Positions 7,525 to 13,237 of a stretch of DNA of 21,540 bases are shown here, one piece after another. The position numbers and the translations under genes were made by a program. Source of the DNA: Oscillospiraceae bacterium (GTDB lineage Bacteria > Bacillota > Clostridia > Oscillospirales > Oscillospiraceae); NCBI GenBank assembly GCA_028705905.1, contig JAQWCP010000006.1:1-21540 (forward strand), written 5' to 3'. Position 1 is the first letter of the stretch, and each line of letters starts with the position of its first letter. The notes under the pieces are model-generated. The model had not been told where the DNA came from. It made no database searches and saw only the letters and a list, made by a program, of their open reading frames with translations.

Positions 7525-9144
7525 TTATCCCACCTTTCTCAGTTCCGCTTCGGTCAGCACCGACAGCGCCTTGTTGTATTCGTTGTCATAGTTAAACTGG
7601 ATGGACAGCTCCTTTTTGCCTATAACCGTAATGCTCTGAATGAGCTGGATAATCACCTTGCGGTCTAAGGCTTCCAGCGTTGAAAACTGCGTAAAATGCG
7701 CCATCCAGCGGTTACGCTCGCTGCGGTTTTCCATCACGTCGGTGAGCTTCTCCTTCAGCGCGGCAATCGCGGCTTTCAGCTTCTCCGCCTCTGCGGTGTA
7801 CTTGCCCTTGAACATGGCAAATTCCTCTTTTGTGAGGATGCCCTGCACCAAATTTTCATAGAGCCGGGATTTGAACTCGGACACCTTTTCAAGCTGGCGC
7901 TCGTTTTCTCTGATTTGCTCGGTATATTCGCTGGCAAGCTGCTGATTGATGCGCTGTTGGTCTACGCCGGACAATAGTGCTTCAAGTGACGCAACATTGT
8001 CGATGTGACCTTTCAGACTGACGCGGACACATTCCATCAGCTCGCTCTCCTTGAGCATAACGGGATGCTCGCAGCCGTGCTTTTTCCCGGTTGGACAGTA
8101 ATAGTAGTTATATTCCTTACCGCCGGAGCGGTTGGTTTTACGGGTCATGCGACTGCCGCAGCTCCCGCAAATCAGGATGCCGGAGAACAGATACACCGCG
8201 CCTTTTTGCGGCGCTGTCCGCGTATCCACATGGCGCAGCTGCTGCACCAGCTCAAAATCTCTGCGCTCAATAATCGGCTCATGTGCGTCGGGTACGCGAA
8301 TCCACTCGGATGCTGGATGCTGTTCCAGCGTTTTCAACTTGTAGTGGGGCGTACTCTGCTTGCCCTGTGCCAACACGCCGGTGTAAACCTCATCCTGCAA
8401 CATGCGGATGATGGTGGTGGCTGACCATTTGCAGCTCTCTTTGTCGGCATAACCGCCCTTGGCATAGGGTAAGCCTTTGTTCTTCTTGTATGCCAGCGGG
8501 GAGAGAATGCAGAGCCGGTTCAGTTCACCGGCGATATACGACGCGCTGCTGCCCTCCATACGCATACGGAAGATGGTGCGGACAATGTTTGCGGCGTAGG
8601 GGTCAATTTCCAGCCGATTGTGGTTTTCCTCTGATTTGAGGTAGCCGTAAACGGTAAATGCTCCTACAAAATCACCGTTGCGGCGCTTAATGTCGAGGGA
8701 ACTGCGGGTCTTAATGGAAATGTCCCGACAGTAGGCCTCATTCATGATATTTTTTACCGATACTGCCAGATCGTCGCCGCTGCTGTCCCTTGCGGTGTCG
8801 ATATTGTCATTGATAGCGATGAAGCGGACGCCGTAGGCGGGAAAGACGCGCCGGAGATAACGCCCGGTTTCGATGTACTCGCGTCCCAAACGGGACAGGT
8901 CTTTGACGATGACGCAGTTGATTTTACCATCAGTGATGTCCTGCATCATCTCCTTGAACGCCGGACGGTCAAAAAGAATACCACTGTAACCATCGTCGAT
9001 TTTCTCGGACACGACCTCAATATCCGGGTTGTGTGCGATAAAGTTTTCGATGAGCTTGCGCTGGTTGCCCACGCTGTCGCTCTCGTTGGATTTGTCATCC
9101 GTGTAGGAAAGCCGGATGTATTCTGCTGCTTTATATTTGGGCAT
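7525..9144 (-). CDS. Large serine recombinase 3 (first gene of the triplet)
   Basis: The start at 9144 (MPKYKAAEYIRLS, nucleophile S13) follows AAAGGAG at 9154-9160 at normal spacing; the GTG at 9153 lies within the site. The 539-aa product has the resolvase domain with IVKDLSRLGRE, the Recombinase domain (FTVYGYLKSEE), a zinc ribbon (ICGSCGSRM, YYYCPTG, HGCEHP), a coiled coil including SRLYENLVQGILTKEEF, and a final strand (KELSIQFNYDNEYN). It heads the triplet and is preceded by a region with a long imperfect inverted repeat. Homologous tandem triplets mark one class of Firmicutes ICEs, where they replace a single integrase. Confidence 0.93.
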   Translation of the reverse strand: MPKYKAAEYIRLSYTDDKSNESDSVGNQRKLIENFIAHNPDIEVVSEKIDDGYSGILFDRPAFKEMMQDITDGKINCVIVKDLSRLGREYIETGRYLRRVFPAYGVRFIAINDNIDTARDSSGDDLAVSVKNIMNEAYCRDISIKTRSSLDIKRRNGDFVGAFTVYGYLKSEENHNRLEIDPYAANIVRTIFRMRMEGSSASYIAGELNRLCILSPLAYKKNKGLPYAKGGYADKESCKWSATTIIRMLQDEVYTGVLAQGKQSTPHYKLKTLEQHPASEWIRVPDAHEPIIERRDFELVQQLRHVDTRTAPQKGAVYLFSGILICGSCGSRMTRKTNRSGGKEYNYYYCPTGKKHGCEHPVMLKESELMECVRVSLKGHIDNVASLEALLSGVDQQRINQQLASEYTEQIRENERQLEKVSEFKSRLYENLVQGILTKEEFAMFKGKYTAEAEKLKAAIAALKEKLTDVMENRSERNRWMAHFTQFSTLEALDRKVIIQLIQSITVIGKKELSIQFNYDNEYNKALSVLTEAELRKVG

Positions 9145-9171
9145 GAAAAGCACTCCTTTCTCCCGGATAGC

Positions 9172-9253
9172 CCATTTGAAAAGAGTGGATATGAGGGTGC
9201 GCCTGTTTGAATCCTTTTCCGTATTCTATTGTATCAGGCTCTTTTCTAAATGG
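9172..9253. repeat. Imperfect inverted repeat upstream of the recombinase triplet
   Basis: CCATTTGAAAAGAG at 9172-9185 is repeated in reverse orientation as CTCTTTTCTAAATGG at 9239-9253, with a single extra base, around a 53-base centre. It lies just ahead of the first recombinase and within its leader. It could be a regulatory site, a recombinase-binding site or a long-stem RNA structure. The TACAAT at 9230-9235 on the minus strand may be a -10 box, but no good -35 is seen. Confidence 0.45.
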
Positions 9254-9270
9254 CGAGGATGTCGATTGTA

Positions 9271-9489
9271 CTAACGGATGATGCCCTGCAAGCGTTCCTC
9301 CAGAGAAACGCCGTTGTTGGCAAAGGTGACGTTGACGGTAAAATCCCCGCAGCCGAAGCGGTACGGATTTCCGATTTGCCGAATGAACTCCGCCAGCCGC
9401 TTTTCCTTTGGCAGAGATTGATCCACACTGACGCTGCGAATGTCTACAAGTTGTTCTTCCTGCGTATGTACTACTTTATTACTCTCCAT
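9271..9489 (-). CDS. DUF6870-like small protein (72 aa)
   Basis: The ATG at 9489 follows GGAAGGAG at 9498-9505. The sequence (IRSVSVDQSLPKEKRLAEF, IRQIGNPYRFGCGDFTVNV, FANNGVSLEERLQGII) matches my memory of the small proteins named DUF6870, which recur beside recombinases in clostridial integrative elements: a helix-forming LPKE motif, NPY, a Cys-Gly turn, and a C-terminal LEERL helix. No function is established that I know of. It ends about 125 bases before the recombinase triplet and reads in the same direction, so it may share a transcript or act in control of integration. The family name is from memory and should be treated as probable. Confidence 0.7.
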   Translation of the reverse strand: MESNKVVHTQEEQLVDIRSVSVDQSLPKEKRLAEFIRQIGNPYRFGCGDFTVNVTFANNGVSLEERLQGIIR

Positions 9490-9536
9490 GCTGACGCTCC
9501 TTCCGTGATATGTGTTTTCTCAAAAGCATAACAATA

Positions 9537-9586
9537 AGCTGACGGCACAAGATTGACTGCCTGATGGCATAAGAGTGCCGTCAGCT
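9537..9586. repeat. Perfect 12-base inverted repeat with nested hairpin
   Basis: AGCTGACGGCAC (9537-9548) and GTGCCGTCAGCT (9575-9586) pair perfectly. The 26-base centre itself contains TGCC/GGCA (9558-9561 and 9566-9569) around a 4-base loop. It lies directly upstream of the DUF6870-like gene. On the minus strand it is followed by a mixed T-rich stretch, so it could end or attenuate leftward transcription, or be part of a transfer origin. Confidence 0.55.
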
Positions 9587-9769
9587 CATGACTTACAATT
9601 TCGAGATATAATTCGCCATATTTGCCACGCGCCCCGGCGATAGGGATATTGCAGGCCGCCTTTGGTAAGGCTGTCCCAACGCCGCCGCACCGTCGCGTCG
9701 CCGTCACAAGTTCCATATCATTCGCTTCCGCACAAATGCGAAAGCTCATTCATTTCACTGTTCCGGCTC

Positions 9770-9806
9770 CTCCCAGCGAATTATCAATTCGCTGGGAGCC
9801 CTTTTT
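9770..9806 (+). terminator. Rho-independent terminator reading rightward
   Basis: CTCCCAGCGAAT (9770-9781) and ATTCGCTGGGAG (9787-9798) form a perfect 12-base stem with loop TATCA, followed by CCC and TTTTT. This is a textbook terminator for + strand transcription. No + strand coding gene precedes it, which is odd; it may end an unrecognised transcript or be a remnant. Confidence 0.7.
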
Positions 9807-9887
9807 GCTGACGGGTGAAGCCGCGTTCCCCCTCAAGTCAGTGGGAGGCCGTAGCTGGAGTTGCGTATCGCCCGCGCTGTCGTCGCG

Positions 9888-9909
9888 CCCGGATTTACCA
9901 TAGTCCGGG
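9888..9909. repeat. Short inverted repeat CCCGGA/TCCGGG
   Basis: A 6-base GC-rich inverted repeat (9888-9893 and 9904-9909) surrounds a 10-base AT-rich loop. It is the third hairpin in the gene-poor stretch and has no T-run on either side. Confidence 0.35.
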
Positions 9910-10104
9910 TCTGAGGAAATGCGTAGATCGCTCGAATGGCTTGTCCGAAATCACCTCCTGAAAGCCATTGTCTTGGCGGCGCACCTCATTTCGCTATCAC
10001 GCGGGGTCTGTGCCTGCAATACCGTATATTCGATTTTCAATGAGCATGAGCGAAACTACGTCCTCTCATATACCTCAAGAAAAATCGGGCAAAAGTTCGG
10101 GTCG

Positions 10105-10527
10105 TTAGAAAAACTTTTTCAAAAAGTTTTTCAAGTTTTCCATGCCGCGTGAGATAGATTCAGAGACGGTACTCTTTCCGACACTATCGTTTTTTGCAAT
10201 CTCTGCCTGTGACATCTGCTCTATGAAATGAGCATACACACGCCGCCGCTGTGCTTCGGGCAGCGACGCCAGCGCCTCATCCAGCAGACAGGCAAGCTCG
10301 GCGCGTTCATACGCTTCATCCGGCTGCTCCGGTCTGTCCAGCGCGTCAGCTTCAATGCCGTCGCCGCAGTCGAGGGAGTAGAACGCCTTGTTGTCGCGTA
10401 TGTACTGCTCATAGTTGGTCTGGAGCCGCTTTTCTTCCGCGAGGAAGGTGGCGATCTCATCGGAAACTTCGATGAAGGTATCCTCTTTGTAAATCGGGTA
10501 ATAATCCCGCAGATTGATAATTGTCAT
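10105..10527 (-). CDS. Sigma-70-like factor (region 4) of an integrative element
   Basis: The ATG at 10527 follows CGGAGGATG. The 140-aa product resembles the short sigma-70 family proteins found in the control modules of Firmicutes ICEs. The N-terminal half is acidic and not a recognisable region 2. The C-terminal half has a sigma region 4 fold: LLDEALASLPEAQRRRVYAH and then the helix-turn-helix MSQAEIAKNDSVGKSTVSES ending in a basic helix (MENLKNFLKKFF). Such proteins are thought to direct transcription of element genes, often with an XRE repressor nearby, as here. It is transcribed away from the XRE gene across a 440-base control region. The last codons lie in a 25-base palindrome. Confidence 0.85.
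   Translation of the reverse strand: MTIINLRDYYPIYKEDTFIEVSDEIATFLAEEKRLQTNYEQYIRDNKAFYSLDCGDGIEADALDRPEQPDEAYERAELACLLDEALASLPEAQRRRVYAHFIEQMSQAEIAKNDSVGKSTVSESISRGMENLKNFLKKFF
10108..10132 (-). repeat. 25-base palindrome at the 3' end of the sigma-factor gene
   Basis: Twelve bases either side of one central base are perfectly complementary (GAAAAACTTTTT and its reverse complement). The sequence encodes the final KNFLKKF residues and overlaps the stop region. Its AT-rich stem and T-rich arm could weaken or end leftward transcription, but the stem is too poor in GC to be a strong terminator. Confidence 0.4.
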
Positions 10528-10626
10528 TGTGACATCCTCCGTTCAGATTTTTTGTAGGTCGGTGCGAATCTGAGCGGAGTGCGGAGGACTGCGGCAACGC
10601 GGACGGATACGATGTACAGAAACAAC

Positions 10627-10668
10627 AAAGGCGCACAGGCGTGTCAAAAAACACGCCCATGCGCCTTT
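10627..10668 (-). promoter_or_regulatory. Long hairpin in the leader of the sigma-factor gene
   Basis: AAAGGCGCA (10627-10635) pairs with TGCGCCTTT (10660-10668), and inside it GGCGTGT (10638-10644) pairs with ACACGCC (10651-10657). The stem has 16 pairs with one small internal loop. On the minus strand it is followed by a T-rich stretch (TTTGTTGTTT), which fits an attenuator or terminator about 100 bases before the sigma gene. Confidence 0.5.
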
Positions 10669-10733
10669 GGCGCTATCTCCGGTAGATGACGGTACTATGC
10701 CGCAGGAAATCAAGTGGAGCTGTGATAGACATA

Positions 10734-10772
10734 ATACGAGCTACAACTCACCTTGATGAGCGCAGCTCGTAT
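10734..10772. promoter_or_regulatory. Inverted repeat ATACGAGCT/AGCTCGTAT carrying a regulatory box
   Basis: A perfect 9-base inverted repeat (10734-10742, 10764-10772) has in its loop TACAACTCACCT, the reverse complement of the box just before the XRE start. It lies in the region between the divergent sigma and XRE genes and may be part of an operator. Confidence 0.4.
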
Positions 10773-10822
10773 TTGATGCTTTATTCGTGTTTTGAGCCAG
10801 CCTTAGTAGGGCAGCTCTCTTA

Positions 10823-10861
10823 TCACTTCAATCCTTTCTGACACCAGTAAGTTCTTTGCAT
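10823..10861 (-). CDS. Candidate leader peptide (12 aa) upstream of the sigma factor
   Basis: An ATG at 10861 with GGAG at 10870-10873 opens a 12-codon ORF (MQRTYWCQKGLK) ending in TGA. A second short frame of 23 codons overlaps it, starting at 10874. Downstream, before the sigma gene, come two hairpins, the usual order for a translated leader controlling attenuation. There is no direct evidence that the peptide is made; alternatively this is chance. Confidence 0.25.
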   Translation of the reverse strand: MQRTYWCQKGLK

Positions 10862-10882
10862 AACGAGCCTCCATACGTCAAA

Positions 10883-10967
10883 GTGAGTTGTAGTGTACCC
10901 GTGGTGCTATGAGTGGTGATTTATAGCATCTGTGATGCACACTATAATTAACATGAGGTGAGTTGTA
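10883..10967. promoter_or_regulatory. Operator-like boxes GTGAGTTGTA and promoter of the XRE gene
   Basis: GTGAGTTGTA occurs at 10883-10892 and 10958-10967, immediately before the XRE start codon. The reverse complement occurs at 10742-10751. Between the two direct copies, TTATAG (10921-10926) and CTATAA (10942-10947) form a palindrome enclosing GCATC/GATGC. TATAAT at 10943-10948 is a perfect -10 box, but the -35 (TTTATA) is poor. This arrangement suits autoregulation by the XRE protein. Confidence 0.45.
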
Positions 10968-11321
10968 ATGTATAATCCGGTTGACGAGTTCAGCAAAAAG
11001 CTCCGCGAAAAGCGTGACGCCGCTGAAAAAACACAGAAGGGTCTTGCGGCGAAGCTGGGAATGAGCTATCGCACGATCATGGACACCGAGCTGTGCCGCA
11101 GTAATCCTAAGTTTGAAACAGTCGCCATGCTTGCGAGGGAGCTGGACATCAGTCTTGACGCGATTGTTTTTCCTGATACGGTATCCCCGAATGACATACC
11201 CAAGTGTGTCTACGATTTCTTCAAGAGCAAGACCGAAGCGGAAGCGCAAAAGTACATAGACTTGTGCAGGCAGGCAGACACGTTTAGGGACACGCCCCCG
11301 GAGGAAAAAAAGAAGCCATGA
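10968..11321 (+). CDS. XRE-family helix-turn-helix regulator
   Basis: This 117-aa protein has a Cro/C1-type helix-turn-helix at about residues 8-67: FSKKLREKRDAAEKTQKGLA, then AKLGMSYRTI as turn and recognition helix, then FETVAMLARELDISLDAIVF. The C-terminal part (YDFFKSKTEAEAQKYIDLCR) is a charged helix likely used for dimer formation. It is the only rightward gene of the second element and is divergent from the sigma factor, with repeated boxes next to its start. In related ICEs this pair forms the regulatory switch of the element; here that role is inferred from position. GAGGTGAG before the start serves as ribosome binding site and overlaps the box, so a bound protein might also affect initiation. 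Confidence 0.88.
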   Translation: MYNPVDEFSKKLREKRDAAEKTQKGLAAKLGMSYRTIMDTELCRSNPKFETVAMLARELDISLDAIVFPDTVSPNDIPKCVYDFFKSKTEAEAQKYIDLCRQADTFRDTPPEEKKKP

Positions 11322-11341
11322 CGCTTGCTTTGAAGCAAAAA

Positions 11342-11385
11342 AAGACGCAGGGCAGATAACGGTTAGGTTATCGGCTCTGCGTCTT
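11342..11385. terminator. Hairpin between convergent XRE and KTR genes
   Basis: AAGACGCAG (11342-11350) pairs with CTGCGTCTT (11377-11385), with an inner stem GATAAC/GTTATC (11355-11360, 11367-11372). It sits 20 bases after the XRE stop and overlaps the last codons of the leftward KTR gene. No long T-run follows in the + direction; on the minus strand the distal arm is followed by TTTTTTT, so it fits better as the terminator of the leftward transcript. Confidence 0.65.
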
Positions 11386-11571
11386 AGCGTCTGGCCGCTT
11401 TATGATTGTCATGTGCAGTTTCCTGATGTTAATCAGGATTTCCGCTTTGCATTTCGGGCAGAACAGGGGGAACTTTATCAGGATTGTGTCATTCCGGATT
11501 TTGGTCCGCGTTTTACTCTGGCAAAGCGGACATAGAATCCAGTGTTCCCCCTCTTGATGTTCATCCTCCAT
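11368..11571 (-). CDS. Cysteine-rich KTR-domain protein (67 aa)
   Basis: The sequence has WILCPLCQSKTRTKIRNDT, then FPLFCPKCKAEILINI and the ending PDAKTQSR. This is the cysteine-rich KTR domain: two CPxC knuckles that should bind one zinc ion, with the KTR signature between them. The start at 11571 is chosen because GGAGGTGG precedes it; the frame continues to 11607 without a better site. In Firmicutes ICEs this small gene commonly follows tet(W)/tet(O)-type resistance genes. No resistance gene is present here; instead it follows the sortase by 50 bases on the same strand. Its function is not known. The family call is firm. Confidence 0.85.
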   Translation of the reverse strand: MEDEHQEGEHWILCPLCQSKTRTKIRNDTILIKFPLFCPKCKAEILINIRKLHMTIIKRPDAKTQSR

Positions 11572-11621
11572 CAAACCACCTCCATCTTGCTGGTGATGCC
11601 ATATCATATCCAGTATTTTTC

Positions 11622-12469
11622 TTACGGCTTTTCCGGATTTGGATTAGCCGTTATTGTTATGTCCTGCACAGTAGCGCCCTCCGGCAGCAGTTTTGCCATG
11701 ACCACCAGCCGGTGATTGCGGGTCTTGTCCACGTCATAGCGGTGGGAGCAGGTGGAGAGGGTTAAAACATAGTCTCCGGGGCCGAAGTCCAGCCCGTCAA
11801 TAAGCAGCTCATTTTTCGCCGCCACGGTTTCATGGAAATCCCTCTGCGGCGGGTTGGGGTTGATGTAGTCAAAGCTGATGTCGGTAAAAAATACGGCGGC
11901 CACCTGAAACGCCAAATCCTCGCCGCCCAGCGCAAGATACAGGTAGGGATTTTGCTCCGCAAAGGCCGGGTCAAGATACTTGAAAAGCTGGGTGAACTTG
12001 CGCTCGTCGGGGTCTTCGTTCTTGTAGGCGTGGCCGTAAATGACGGTGTTGGCATCCAGATTTGCCCGGCTGTCCAGCGTGTTCAAAGAGTCCGCGAAAT
12101 AGCAGCCCCATACGCTGTATTCGCCCTCAAAGGTGCGCTGCAAATAATAGTCGTTGTCGGCGGCCTGCACAACGGGGTCGTCGATTTCTGTTCCGGGCAG
12201 ATAGAGCCAGGCCACGGTATCGGGGTTTTCCCCGATGGCCGCCGCAAGCTCGTTTTGGCGGCTGACGAGGGGGACGGGGCTTGCCGCGGGCTCCGAAGCA
12301 GGCTCCGGCGTACCGGCGGGGCTGCTCCGGGGAGCCTCTGGCGGCGTTTCTGTAAGGCTGGCCGTCGTTGAGCCATACGATGGGTATCACAGGCGACGGC
12401 GCTGACGGAGATCACCAGCAGGACGATGATGACAAGAGGGACAATTTTGAAAAGGCTATGCTGTTTCAT
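11622..12469 (-). pseudogene. srtB: Class B sortase, apparently frameshifted between signal peptide and catalytic domain
   Basis: The 3' part (11622-12215 when read from a GTG) is a class B sortase catalytic domain: WLYLPGTEIDDPVVQAADND, then VIYGHAY with catalytic His (H62 counted from the GTG), TLSTC with the nucleophile (C156) and NHRLVV with the Arg (R169). Upstream, an ATG at 12469 opens a signal-anchor sequence (MKQHSLFKIVPLVIIVLLVI) in a different frame. One extra base in the C-tract corresponding to 12382-12384 would join both parts through a Pro/Ser/Thr-rich linker into one 280-residue protein. As given, the catalytic part lacks its anchor. This is either a real mutation or a one-base sequencing error. 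Sortase B enzymes attach proteins to peptidoglycan; no sorting-signal protein is seen here. Confidence 0.85.
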
Positions 12470-12507
12470 GGTTTGGTCTTTCTTTCCCGTAATCAGGGGA
12501 ATGAGTA

Positions 12508-12543
12508 GGGCGGTGGTAAGAAATCAAAGTCTTACCGCCGCCC
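12508..12543 (-). terminator. Hairpin between the small lipoprotein gene and the sortase
   Basis: GGGCGGTGGTAAGA (12508-12521) pairs with TCTTACCGCCGCCC (12530-12543) with one mismatch and an 8-base loop. It lies in the 216-base gap between two leftward genes, the largest gap in the array. No T-run follows in the leftward direction, so it may be an attenuator or an RNA-stabilising structure and not a strong terminator. Nothing else is recognised in this gap. Confidence 0.4.
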
Positions 12544-12685
12544 TTGGTGTATGCTTTCAGTATTGGCTGTTTTAGCGGTACTCGCTATTTGGGCTTATTT
12601 GTAGCTCTCGCAGAACCGCATGAGGATGGTTCTAACTTAAATCAGACTTGCCGTCATCTGCAGTCAGTTGCTTTCTATCGCAAGC

Positions 12686-13111
12686 TTAATAGTCATAGCC
12701 TGCTGCATTCAGCTTCCAAACCCCGCCATCTTCGAGAAAGTAAGCGTCCAGCCGGATTTGTATGTTTTCACCCGCCACCTCAGAGTACCAGGTATATACC
12801 TGTCTCTTGTAGTCTTTGTCATAATGATATTCACTGGCGTCGCAGCCGATATAATCCACAAAATCCGCATAAGTAAGCTTGGCCTGCTCCGTCCCGGGGA
12901 AATAATTCAGATTCTCCAGCCATTCTTTCTTTACTTTTTCCAGCGTTTCTATGGAGCTTCGCTCCTCGGACATGGTCTGTACCTCTGTGCCGGTATAGTC
13001 CAGGCTGTAGGAGTCTCCGCCCTTGTCCTTTGCGCCGCCCTTGTCTCCGCCGCAGGCACACAGGGCCAGAACCATCATGCATGTCATTGCCAAAATCAGA
13101 ATCCTTTTCAT
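12686..13111 (-). CDS. Small lipoprotein of unknown function (141 aa)
   Basis: The ATG at 13111 follows AAAGGAG; the frame extends to 13201 without a better start. The N-terminus MKRILILAMTCMMVLALCAC is a lipoprotein signal with lipobox LCAC and acceptor C20, followed by a Gly/Lys/Asp linker (GGDKGGAKDKGGD). The mature part includes a helix (SIETLEKVKKEWLENLNYF) and an Asp/Tyr-rich segment (YIGCDASEYHYDKDYKRQVY) with a strand pattern at the end. It should be anchored on the outer face of the membrane. No family is recognised. It lies 126 bases after a larger lipoprotein gene read in the same direction. TACAAT lies in the gap, but no -35 could be assigned. Confidence 0.75.
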   Translation of the reverse strand: MKRILILAMTCMMVLALCACGGDKGGAKDKGGDSYSLDYTGTEVQTMSEERSSIETLEKVKKEWLENLNYFPGTEQAKLTYADFVDYIGCDASEYHYDKDYKRQVYTWYSEVAGENIQIRLDAYFLEDGGVWKLNAAGYDY

Positions 13112-13237
13112 AAAAATGCTCCTTTCCGCATCAAACCAATTTTCGGGCAGACGTGTTTCTACCCTCATACCCATTGTAACGGATTCATTTTTTCCGCGCA
13201 TGGCCCAAAAGGGTCAACTTTTTGGAAATCCTTCGGC

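Larger units (their letters stand above)
9490..10104. other. 615-base gene-poor region with several inverted repeats
   Basis: No ORF here has both a ribosome binding site and recognisable protein features. A leftward frame at 9471-9749 and a leftward frame at about 9750-9950 without a start codon look like chance or decayed coding. The stretch holds three strong inverted repeats (9537/9586, 9770/9798, 9888/9909) and GC-rich blocks. Position in the element between the control genes and the recombinases would suit an origin of transfer or a decayed gene, but no nic site can be assigned. Confidence 0.45.

Noticed and set aside
6901..7668. Rightward ORF of 255 codons over the recombinases
   Set aside because: It lies antisense across two well-identified recombinase genes and has no ribosome binding site or motif.
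9471..9749. Leftward ORF of 92 codons upstream of the DUF6870-like gene
   Set aside because: It lacks a well-placed ribosome binding site, overlaps the DUF6870-like start, and spans the perfect inverted repeat at 9537-9586. It might be a decayed gene, but coding cannot be supported.
9750..9950. Leftward open frame of about 66 codons with hydrophilic, protein-like composition
   Set aside because: There is no ATG, GTG or TTG start near its 5' end, and an in-frame stop precedes it. It could be the tail of a lost element gene, but I cannot assign it.
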